Shown one piece after another: positions 1-6,144 of a stretch of DNA of 10,151 bases. Source of the DNA: Gammaproteobacteria bacterium (GTDB taxonomy: Bacteria; Pseudomonadota; Gammaproteobacteria; Acidiferrobacterales; Acidiferrobacteraceae). Made by a program: the position numbers and the translations under genes. A model generated the notes under the pieces. The model saw only the letters and a list, made by a program, of their open reading frames with translations. It was not told the DNA's origin and did no database searches. Location of the stretch: NCBI GenBank assembly GCA_028064935.1, contig JAPTWT010000137.1:1-10151 (forward strand), in the 5' to 3' direction. Positions within the stretch are counted from its first letter, which is position 1. The number at the start of each line of letters is the position of its first letter.

Positions 1-1017
1 GGCGGTCATGGCGGGTGATGATAAGGCGCTATGGCGGCTTTTGGTGGGTATATGCTTCTTGATCTCCACTCCTATCCATTTTGCCACACCCCTCTCCATC
101 CTCGCCCAAGTCGATATGCCTTCTAGGCCCGCTCTTGTCTTCTCAGCCATTGCCTCCGCGAAGTATTCCGTTCCATATTCCTTCGCCCAGCCCAAAAGCC
201 CTGAGAGCCCGCCTGAATGAACAAATTGCGCCATTCGAATCGCCTCCCGCGCCACCTCTATCGGCCGATCATAGACACGCGCGACCAATACAGTCGTCAG
301 CAATGCAGGCAGATTCAACCTTCGGATGCCGTCACTTGCGAAAGCCTCGCCGCTTCGAATGAAAAGCGAGTTATACGCCGGGTCCACGAGCTCGACACGC
401 AAAACCCTTGCCGTATCGGCATCATTCGCGAACTCCTCGCCTATATGCCGATACCAGTCGGAGCGCGATGATAGTCCTGCACGGCCCACTAACCGTGCCA
501 GGAATTCCTCACTGATTCCATCTGGCATGGTCGCATCCTTGTAGCCCTGCACACGCCCCGCTATTTCTACTGAAAGCGCTCCTGGCACCAGCACTATGCG
601 CTCATGTTGCGCCTGAATATTTTCCAGGAAAGCGTCTATACGCGCCAGCCGTGTCTCTATAGCCTCCAACTGACTGGGTGTAAGATCTCGCTTCTTCTTG
701 ACAGCGGTACCGTCAGTACTGACGTGAGATACGATATAGTCTTCCGGAACCTCACGGAAATGGCCTAAGACGCTCAGCTGTTTTTGGCTGTAGTTATGCC
801 GGAGCACAACAAGCCTCGGGTTCGCCATGAGATACTTGCCAACAATGCCGCGCTGAAGACACGCATCCATGTTGGGGTTGTCAATTAAGATATTCGGGGT
901 CAGCACAATCTTCTCGGCGAACACTAGGCCCCATGTAAGACGCTTTGAGATCTCCTCAGATGACAGCCGTCTTACCGAATCACAGTTCGCGAGGTACAAG
1001 GCACTCCGGACTAACAA
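1..1017 (-). CDS. Hypothetical protein, 3'-truncated by the window edge
   Basis: Reading the minus strand from 1017 gives 339 codons with no stop, running off the left edge, so the C-terminus is missing. The start is a TTG at 1017-1015, preceded after 9 bases by a strong GGAGGG Shine-Dalgarno. The frame has an in-frame TAG at 1062-1060 and no ATG or GTG between it and the TTG. The product looks soluble, with no signal peptide or membrane segment. Its N-terminus has LYLANCDSVRRLSS and then KIVLTPNILIDNPN (about residues 36-49). A charged, helical segment with KKKRDLTPSQLEAIETRLARI follows around residues 107-127, and the visible C-terminus is basic. I do not recognise the family. The gene lies beyond an IS66 relic, away from the glycan genes, so it is probably not part of their pathway. 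The open frame, normal codon use and good ribosome site make it very likely a real gene. Confidence 0.8.
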   Translation of the reverse strand, partial: MLVRSALYLANCDSVRRLSSEEISKRLTWGLVFAEKIVLTPNILIDNPNMDACLQRGIVGKYLMANPRLVVLRHNYSQKQLSVLGHFREVPEDYIVSHVSTDGTAVKKKRDLTPSQLEAIETRLARIDAFLENIQAQHERIVLVPGALSVEIAGRVQGYKDATMPDGISEEFLARLVGRAGLSSRSDWYRHIGEEFANDADTARVLRVELVDPAYNSLFIRSGEAFASDGIRRLNLPALLTTVLVARVYDRPIEVAREAIRMAQFVHSGGLSGLLGWAKEYGTEYFAEAMAEKTRAGLEGISTWARMERGVAKWIGVEIKKHIPTKSRHSALSSPAMTA

Positions 1018-1108
1018 GGTTTTCCACCCTCCACGGCTTTCGGATAAGCGCGTGCGTTGCTATATTCGCATACGCCAGGACGCTGAACCGCTTTTTTTTG
1101 TACGCCAT
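980..1108 (-). CDS. Possible 42-residue small ORF overlapping the 5' end of the next gene
   Basis: An ATG at 1108, with a GTG directly before it, opens a 42-codon frame beginning MAYKKKRFSVLAYANIATHA and ending in TGA at 982-980. The last 38 bases overlap the start of the left-edge gene in another frame. The peptide is basic. Its second to sixth codons contain a run of eight A (eight T on the plus strand, about 1092-1099). A GGGAG lies only 2 bases before the ATG, too close to be a good ribosome site. It could be a short leader peptide coupled to the downstream TTG gene, a remnant of an older N-terminus, or chance. I recognise no family. Confidence 0.22.
   Translation of the reverse strand: MAYKKKRFSVLAYANIATHALIRKPWRVENLVSPECLVPREL
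1027..1032 (-). promoter_or_regulatory. Shine-Dalgarno GGAGGG that fixes a TTG start
   Basis: Minus-strand GGAGGG sits 9 bases before the TTG at 1017. It supports TTG as initiator of the left-edge gene, since that frame offers no ATG or GTG after its upstream stop at 1062-1060. Confidence 0.6.
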
Positions 1109-1240
1109 CACTCCCGGACACTACCATTCCCTGCCGCCTTTCCTACCGCATTCCCGAAAAACCACAGCTGGCCACGCAGTCCTCCCCCGATTCGCGAAAT
1201 CGTTAGAGGCGTGGCCTAATGCCGAACCATCATGTAGCCC

Positions 1241-1381
1241 TCATGCCGTTGGCCGATATGATAGGCGCCATATTTTTGCACCATCCAGGAATACCCCCTT
1301 CGCATATTTTTCCAGAGGCTCTTTATGCTCAAAAGGGATAATCGGGGCGATGTAAGCGAGGGTCTCGGTAATTGCCCGCAT
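1241..1381 (-). CDS. Possible 46-residue small ORF
   Basis: The ATG at 1381 is preceded by AAAGGTGG, 5 bases upstream, a usable Shine-Dalgarno. The frame reads MRAITETLAYIAPIIPF and continues through EPLEKYAKGVFLDGAKIW to TGA at 1243-1241. Another minus-strand frame over the same bases stays open slightly further, reading WMVQKYGAYHIGQRHEGY before stopping near 1216. This could therefore be the 5' part of a gene broken by a frameshift, or a genuine small protein. It lies between the IS66 relic and the unknown left-edge gene. No family is recognised. Confidence 0.3.
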   Translation of the reverse strand: MRAITETLAYIAPIIPFEHKEPLEKYAKGVFLDGAKIWRLSYRPTA

Positions 1382-1435
1382 TTACGCCACCTTTCCCATT
1401 GCCTTGCCGGGTAACCTACGCAGCGTTGGGGGGTA

Positions 1436-1845
1436 ATGGAAGGCAGCGTCCGTGCCAACGTCAACTCCAGTCAACCCTCCTTCCAGACCCTGAGGGACGA
1501 GACCGCGTTCAGTCACGCTGGCCCGCACGCCAAGGGCCGGGCGTATGACCCGGGCCACTCGCGCAATACCCGCGCGGTCAAGACTGTTACAGTCTCCCAG
1601 GTCCGCTACTGCAAGACCTGCGGGGAGAGTCTGCGCGGGCGGCGCTCGCTCGGTCACGAACGACGCACCCGGATCGACATCGTCTTCAGAAGGTCCTGAC
1701 GCATGTGGATGCCGAGACCAAGCCCTGCCAGCATTGCGACAACATAACCCGCGGGGCCTCCCGCGAGGCCTCCTCGAACCCTATGCAGTGTGGGGCGGGC
1801 GTCAAGGCCACTATCTTGAACCTCGCGATTGCCTCCGTGGCCCCA
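1436..1845 (+). pseudogene. IS66-family transposase remnant, frameshifted and truncated
   Basis: This is the only coding relic on the plus strand. The first frame (from 1436) carries NSSQPSF, resembling the NSSKPPSSD region of IS66 transposases. It continues through VRYCKTCGESL, a CxxC zinc-binding pair, to SLGHERRTRIDIVF, where IS66 proteins have GHERRQVFDI. It hits a stop at about 1697-1699. The match resumes in the next frame from about 1690 as KVLTHVDAETKPCQHC (second CxxC), then TRGASREASSNPMQCGAGVK and ATILNLAIAS, corresponding to the IS66 segment with ...GAFPEGV..PVQYGP..KA. Homology stops near 1845. The long DDE catalytic part is absent, so the element cannot be active. I found no convincing terminal inverted repeats or target duplication. 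The identification comes from family motifs I know, not from a search. Confidence 0.8.
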
Positions 1846-1860
1846 TCTACACCAAAGACT

Positions 1861-3003
1861 TCACGGCGCACCCGCATTAATTATCCCTGCCCTCGATATG
1901 GCCCTGAAGGTCTCGCCCGCTGTATGCTCCCACGAAAACTTCCCTGCGTGTAGCCGCCCACGCGCACTCAAGTCTTCGCGCCAGGCCGCGTCCTGAAGAA
2001 GCCGCATGAGCCCTTGGCGCACCGATGGCGTGCTCCACGGATCCACAAGGCAAGCCGCGTTACCAGCGACCTCCGCCGTCGCTCCCACGGCGCTCGTCAG
2101 CACCGGCACGCCAAGACTCATTGCCTCGATGACGGGCAACCCAAATCCTTCATAGAGAGATGGGTATGCGAGAAACAGCGCGCCCGCCAGAAGTGTCCTA
2201 AGCTGCGCTTCCTCGATATACCCGAGAAACTCGATACCCGCATCTTCTTGGGTTTCTACGCTACCCAAACCCCCCATCATCCAGCCTTCGCAGCCTGCGA
2301 TACAAAGGCGGACTCGGCCGCGAACAGCGGGATCGAGTTCCCGCCACGCTGCCAGCAAGCGGTGTATGTTTTTGCGCGGCTCAAGCGTGCCAATAGCCAG
2401 CACGTAGGGACCCGATGGTTGGCTCGGTGTCATTCGGGATTCCTCCGGGAACCAGCGCGCCGCAAGCAAGGTCACCTGAATTTTTGAGGTCACCGCCGGG
2501 AAAAGGCGCTCAATATCCGCGCGCGTCGCCGCCGATACCGCCAGGATGGTGTACGCCTTGCGCAAAGCCCAGCCAACCGCCATGCGTAGATACCAACGCT
2601 TCAGGCGCTCATGGACCGCCGGCATCGTCTGGTGGGTCATATCATGGACGGTAACAACACTTGGGCATGGCGCAAAAGCTGGCACGATAAAGGTTACTCC
2701 CCACAAGACATCGCAATGCAGGTGTCGGAGCTTCAGGGGCAAGACGATATGCTGCCAAAGGCTGCGCAGCCCCCGGTGATTGGGTGCAAAGTGATACGTA
2801 AACCGCTCGTCCAAACCCAGTTCGTCAAAGAACATCCGCGTCTTCGGGCTCAAAAAGAGATCAAACCGGGCATCCAGCGCCTTGTCGGCGTTCCATATCC
2901 GGAGAATCTCCAGGGTGTAGACCGCTGTGCCGGTCTTGAACCGGCCAAGGCCGGTGGCGTCGATACCGACATGAAGGGGTCGCGCATGGGTCGCGTGTGT
3001 CAC
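1861..3003 (-). CDS. Glycosyltransferase family 4 (GT-B fold)
   Basis: This probably transfers a sugar from a nucleotide-sugar donor onto a growing surface glycan at the cytoplasmic face of the inner membrane. With the GTG start at 3003 it is 380 residues, a normal GT4 length. The N-terminal Rossmann half begins at once with HVGIDATGLGRFKTGTAVYT (residues 11-30), and VTVHDMTHQ lies near 118-126. The donor-binding half has GTLEPRKNIHRLL (about 205-217, with the Arg-Lys phosphate-contact pair). The EX7E signature is in YEGFGLPVIEAM, with glutamates at 285 and 293. The frame stays open upstream to a TGA just before 3306, with other possible starts at ATG 3120 and TTG 3306. The extra 39-101 residues show no GT4 similarity, and none of the starts has a strong ribosome site, so the start is uncertain. 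The stop codon is 15 bases from the end of the IS66 relic, and the last few residues (GIINAGAP) may be reshaped by that junction. Donor and acceptor cannot be read from sequence. Confidence 0.9.
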   Translation of the reverse strand: MTHATHARPLHVGIDATGLGRFKTGTAVYTLEILRIWNADKALDARFDLFLSPKTRMFFDELGLDERFTYHFAPNHRGLRSLWQHIVLPLKLRHLHCDVLWGVTFIVPAFAPCPSVVTVHDMTHQTMPAVHERLKRWYLRMAVGWALRKAYTILAVSAATRADIERLFPAVTSKIQVTLLAARWFPEESRMTPSQPSGPYVLAIGTLEPRKNIHRLLAAWRELDPAVRGRVRLCIAGCEGWMMGGLGSVETQEDAGIEFLGYIEEAQLRTLLAGALFLAYPSLYEGFGLPVIEAMSLGVPVLTSAVGATAEVAGNAACLVDPWSTPSVRQGLMRLLQDAAWREDLSARGRLHAGKFSWEHTAGETFRAISRAGIINAGAP

Positions 3004-3622
3004 GCCATCACGCTCAGGGGCACTTTGTTGACGACCCGTCGAGAATGCACCTACTTGTCCGCCTCCCACACACAGGCCCGCATCCGCGTGTATCCATGAA
3101 GTACCCTGCCCCTCATTCATCCGAAAAACGCCGTCCTGCAAGACCCATAGGAGATAGACCGACAGCGTAAATTCATCAATAACCGCCCACTCACGACGTT
3201 GGACTTCGGGTTGCTCCGTCCAACAGGGTACCGTGGTTGATCTCGTGATCCGGCCGCGCGCCTCATCTCCGCGCTTGCCCATAGCGGAGATCAATGGGTC
3301 CCGCAAGGATCATGGAATTGGGCTATATTACGCCAAGGTGCCGTAACGATCCCCTATCCAGTTCATGCCCTGTCTCCTCTAGGGCTTCCCAGCAAGCACA
3401 CATGGCGCTTTCCTTGCCGAACTCGCCATAGCCACGCACAACTTTCCAGACAGCGATCAGCAAACGCGGGCGTGTGTGCTCTATGAGGATGAATCTCCCA
3501 TATGAAGGCTCAGGGATGGTTGGCTGTGTGAAAGCGTGGTCGCATTCCGCGCCTTCGTTCGATCTCGATGCCAATGCGCCGTTGGTATTCGGTCGCCATG
3601 CCCCGCATTCGCGCCCATTACT
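3004..3622. other. Region without a defensible gene between GT4 and sulfotransferase
   Basis: About 620 bases. The half nearest the GT4 gene (3004-3306) is an open in-frame extension of that gene with no recognisable domain. Upstream, a minus-strand frame at 3323-3574 has a TTG start and 83 codons. It contains YGRFILIEHTRPRLLIAVWK and ends in GSLRHLGVI. Another frame right after the sulfotransferase stop reads MATEYQRRIGIEIERRRG before stopping. Neither matches a family I know, and they lie in different frames. This fits either decayed coding DNA or chance. I see no clear terminator after the sulfotransferase and no clear promoter before the GT4 gene. Confidence 0.4.
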
Positions 3623-4681
3623 TCACCCCGCCGACCCCTGCGCCATTTCGTCCATCAACCGCAACGCTACTGTCCGCGCCCGAGTGGCCATGGCCTTCAG
3701 AGATTCAGCATCGTCTTGTCCGCGCGGCCAATGCGCATCGCGCACGCGTTGTGCGTCTGCAATAGCGCCTTGCGCGTAGCCTGCCCTCCGGAACACTTCA
3801 TGCACCTCTTCCTCCACGGACAGGAAGAAATCCCTTTCCTCGCGACCGTAGACCCCCTGAGGCACCTTGCATCCCGACAAGTCCACATTTCTGATCCCCA
3901 GAGCGTCCCATTGTCGCCCCACGTGCTCCCGATACCCCGGCATCCCTGTCAGCGCATCAATATTGACATCGCAATCTGCCAAAGGGCGCACCTCCAGAAA
4001 GCTATACAGCCAGAAGGCATAGAATAGGCGGTAACGATCTCTTGCGCCCAGCGCACCGCGACCCATATGCTCTGGGTCCCGATACAAACCGGCCGCCCGC
4101 TTACGCTCGAACCCCACCACTTCCCCTAAGGCGGCAATGACCGCCGGCGGATTTTTTGCGTTCAGAATGAAAAGGTTCGAGGTCTCGAAATACTCTACCA
4201 CTTGGTAGGACCACCATTGGTCCCACGGATTGCGCCATAAATGGATGTGCAGACCGCCATGGACATCGCGAAGATGCCGCATCCTCCCCCATGACCGGCA
4301 ACACTGCAGAAGCGGCCGGCTTTGGGCGCCCACAATCAAGGCATGGACATAATTATCCAGGCTCGGGCATACCGTTGTATCAAAAAAACTCTCAAAACTG
4401 ATGCAGGGGGTAAACAAATCCTGTATTTGGTCCCGAATTTCGTGAAATTCATAAAAATAGGGCTGGTCAATGAGCGGATGCCGCATTGCCGCCACCATAT
4501 CTCCGTGAACATCGAGAAGCCTGTCTGGATCACGCTTAAGATGCGATAGGAACTCGTGAAACGGCTCCTGATAGCACCAGTAAGACGCCCCTTTCGCGCG
4601 TCGAAAACGATCAAACAGCCATGTGCTGCCGGATCGGAATAACGAATGAATAAATATCGGCGAAGACGCCATCCCAGACAT
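3623..4681 (-). CDS. Sulfotransferase, putative glycan-modifying
   Basis: Predicted to transfer sulfate from 3'-phosphoadenosine-5'-phosphosulfate (PAPS) to an acceptor, by context probably a surface glycan or glycolipid. Numbered from the ATG at 4681 (352 residues), the 5'-phosphosulfate-binding P-loop is at the N-terminus: FIHSLFRSGSTWLFDRF, with RSGSTWL at 16-22. A 3'-phosphate-binding-type segment, HLWRNPWDQWWSYQ, is near 147-160, with Arg150 and Ser158 in the expected spacing. This layout is that of bacterial Sulfotransfer_3-type proteins. The usual basic or histidine acceptor-side residue cannot be assigned confidently. A start at 4681 fits a GGAGGG four bases upstream. ATGs at 4684 and 4672 and a TTG at 4702 are alternatives. 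The start overlaps the stop of the preceding small gene (ATGA arrangement), implying translational coupling. There is no signal peptide, consistent with a cytoplasmic PAPS user. No PAPS synthesis genes are visible here. Confidence 0.85.
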   Translation of the reverse strand: MSGMASSPIFIHSLFRSGSTWLFDRFRRAKGASYWCYQEPFHEFLSHLKRDPDRLLDVHGDMVAAMRHPLIDQPYFYEFHEIRDQIQDLFTPCISFESFFDTTVCPSLDNYVHALIVGAQSRPLLQCCRSWGRMRHLRDVHGGLHIHLWRNPWDQWWSYQVVEYFETSNLFILNAKNPPAVIAALGEVVGFERKRAAGLYRDPEHMGRGALGARDRYRLFYAFWLYSFLEVRPLADCDVNIDALTGMPGYREHVGRQWDALGIRNVDLSGCKVPQGVYGREERDFFLSVEEEVHEVFRRAGYAQGAIADAQRVRDAHWPRGQDDAESLKAMATRARTVALRLMDEMAQGSAG

Positions 4682-5028
4682 CATACCCTCCGGCCCGTCC
4701 AACCGAAGTTCTCCTGACGACGCCGACCCGCAAAAATCTCGCGCACAACCTGATAAAGGCTCGCTGCCGCGGGAACATGTCCCAGGAATGCCAGCTTCCG
4801 GCGCCTACATCTGCGCAAGACATATCGGTGGAAATTCATTACGTCAAAAGTCCCCATGCCCAAAGCGCCGGCCGCGACACAGCGACTCAGGCGTACTAAG
4901 TGCCGCTCCGACGTCTCTTGGCACACCTGCTGGGTCACAACACCAATACGGATACGCCGGACAGAGGCCTGCCCAGCCGCAAAAGAAATACGGCGCACCC
5001 CTTCCTTCGCATGGTCTCTCTTATCCAT
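4681..5028 (-). CDS. Small basic protein of unknown function, coupled to the sulfotransferase
   Basis: An open minus-strand frame of 115 codons from ATG 5028 (or 127 from GTG 5064) fills most of the gap between the GMD-like gene and the sulfotransferase. The protein is rich in arginine and has no membrane segment. It contains RIRIGVVTQQVCQETSERHL near residues 24-43, then LGMGTFDVMNFHRYVLRR, then a predicted helical tail with LGHVPAAASLYQVVREIF. Its TGA overlaps the ATG of the sulfotransferase, and the sulfotransferase ribosome site lies in its last codons. This suggests the frame is truly translated. No strong ribosome site precedes its own start. I recognise no family. It might be an accessory subunit of the sulfotransferase, or the tail of a decayed glycan enzyme. 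Confidence 0.5.
   Translation of the reverse strand: MDKRDHAKEGVRRISFAAGQASVRRIRIGVVTQQVCQETSERHLVRLSRCVAAGALGMGTFDVMNFHRYVLRRCRRRKLAFLGHVPAAASLYQVVREIFAGRRRQENFGWTGRRV
4686..4691 (-). promoter_or_regulatory. Shine-Dalgarno for the sulfotransferase, inside the previous gene
   Basis: GGAGGG lies in the last codons of the upstream small ORF, 4 bases before ATG 4681 and 1 base before ATG 4684. It favours an ATG start over the in-frame TTG at 4702 and fits coupled translation. Confidence 0.55.
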
Positions 5029-5136
5029 AACAATTGCCTGAACCATCAAACACGAAGCCTCCACTTTTGGTCCACGCTCCGTAGCTCAGACACTCTTGGA
5101 CGCCCGCTATTGCCCGCGCAGCCCATCAGCAGCCGC

Positions 5137-6138
5137 CTAATCAACGCCCCACTTCCGGTCCTTCGATCCCGATCCATTTCGATTTAGTGCTTCCATCGCG
5201 ACAAGTCGAGCAATCACATCTTCCGCTCTCACACACGCACGCCAGCCCAGTTGTCTCCATGCCTTCTCCGGGTTGGCGCGGACAACCCGCGCGTCGCCGG
5301 AACGATAAAGTCGTGCGTCACTGGAAACATGGTCCCGCCAGTCCTTGCCCACGGCGGCGAACGCGATTTCCGTAAAGCGCTCCAGGGAGATGGAATGGCC
5401 AGTCGCGATGATGAAATCGTCCGCCTTCTCCTGCCGGAGCATCAGGTACATAGACTCCACATACTCCGGCGCCCACCCCCAGTCGCGCTCTATGGAGAGA
5501 TCGCCAAGCTGGAGCGTTTCCGTGCTCCCGGCCGCGATGCGGCACGCCGCCGCAACAATCTTCCTTGTGACGAAACGCGACGATCTTAGTGGCGATTCAT
5601 GATTAAAGAGCACCCCGGAGCAGGCAAATAACCCACATACATCCCGGTAATACCGCACCCACTCCATGGCGGCCACCTTCGCAATCGCGTAGGGGTTCTG
5701 TGGGCGAAAGGGCGTGGTTTCATCTATGATATGTCCGCGCGTATCGCCAAAGCACTCGCTCGATCCCGCATGATAGATTCGAATAGAGGGGGCACATTCC
5801 TTCACGACCTCCAGGAGATTCAGTGTCGCAGTTGCAATGCTTTCCCACGTTTCCCTAGGCTCGGAAAAGGAGAGCCCCACAGAACTCTGCCCGGCGAGAT
5901 GATAAATCTCATCCGGACGAGCGGACTCTATCATGACCCGAAGTGACTGCCGATCTGTCCACGCCACGGGCTGCAACTGCACCCGATCAGCAATACCGAG
6001 CGCAACCAGATTCGCTGACGACTGGCTCAGACTGCGGGATCCCCCCCAAACTTCGTAGCCTTTTGCCAAAAGGCTCTTGGCCAAATAGGCCCCATCTTGG
6101 CCGGTAATACCGGAGATCCATGCCCTGCGTGCGGCCAT
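5137..6138 (-). CDS. GMD-type NAD(P)-dependent sugar dehydratase/epimerase paralog
   Basis: An extended short-chain dehydrogenase of 333 residues, closest in motifs to GDP-mannose 4,6-dehydratase. The Rossmann nucleotide loop [15 protein letters not shown] is at residues 10-24. The catalytic set is intact: GSSECFG gives Ser126 and Glu128, at the positions of Gmd Thr132 and Glu134, and YAIAK gives Tyr150 and Lys154. The GMD signature LFNHESPLR at 177-185 is followed by FVTRKI. The sequence diverges from its neighbour towards the C-terminus, and it lacks the FRPSEV segment that Gmd uses late in the protein. It starts 6 bases after gmd with only a weak ribosome site, so it is surely in the same transcript. 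Its position is where the partner reductase of a GDP-rhamnose or GDP-fucose pathway usually sits. It could act on the Gmd product or be a dehydratase for another GDP-sugar, such as a GDP-heptose. The exact substrate cannot be told from sequence. Confidence 0.88.
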   Translation of the reverse strand: MAARRAWISGITGQDGAYLAKSLLAKGYEVWGGSRSLSQSSANLVALGIADRVQLQPVAWTDRQSLRVMIESARPDEIYHLAGQSSVGLSFSEPRETWESIATATLNLLEVVKECAPSIRIYHAGSSECFGDTRGHIIDETTPFRPQNPYAIAKVAAMEWVRYYRDVCGLFACSGVLFNHESPLRSSRFVTRKIVAAACRIAAGSTETLQLGDLSIERDWGWAPEYVESMYLMLRQEKADDFIIATGHSISLERFTEIAFAAVGKDWRDHVSSDARLYRSGDARVVRANPEKAWRQLGWRACVRAEDVIARLVAMEALNRNGSGSKDRKWGVD

Positions 6139-6144
6139 ACTCTG

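Larger units (their letters stand above)
1018..1435. other. Spacer between the IS66 relic and the left-edge gene
   Basis: This stretch of about 420 bases has no gene I can defend beyond the two tiny candidate minus-strand ORFs listed separately. I see no convincing promoter, tRNA or Rho-independent terminator (GC stem plus T-run). The T8 tract at about 1092-1099 on the plus strand has no clear GC-rich hairpin in front of it. Some of this DNA may be decayed mobile-element flank. Confidence 0.45.

Noticed and set aside
8..544. Several overlapping plus-strand ORFs at the left edge
   Set aside because: They are antisense to a continuous minus-strand frame with a good ribosome site, and they overlap one another in different frames.
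711..724. Perfect 14-base palindrome CGTCAGTACTGACG
   Set aside because: It lies inside a coding region, and a palindrome of this length is expected about once in a 10 kb window by chance.
945..1355. Plus-strand ORF of 136 codons
   Set aside because: It has no recognisable motif and lies antisense to the 5' end of the left-edge gene and to better-supported minus-strand starts.
1351..1357. GTAAGCG, like the start of an IS66 terminal repeat
   Set aside because: Only seven bases match, there is no partner copy at the other side of the relic, and no target duplication was seen.
1755..1772. Inverted repeat GGCCTC/GAGGCC resembling a terminator stem
   Set aside because: It has no T-run and sits within the IS66-derived coding remnant. 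It is a product of GC-rich codons.
1382..1877. Minus-strand ORFs opposite the IS66 relic
   Set aside because: The plus strand shows IS66 family motifs in order with two CxxC pairs. The minus-strand frames show none and are shadows.
4611..4823. Minus-strand ORF of 70 codons overlapping the sulfotransferase start
   Set aside because: It is out of frame with both the sulfotransferase and the coupled small ORF, and it overlaps the conserved P-loop codons. Shadow frame.
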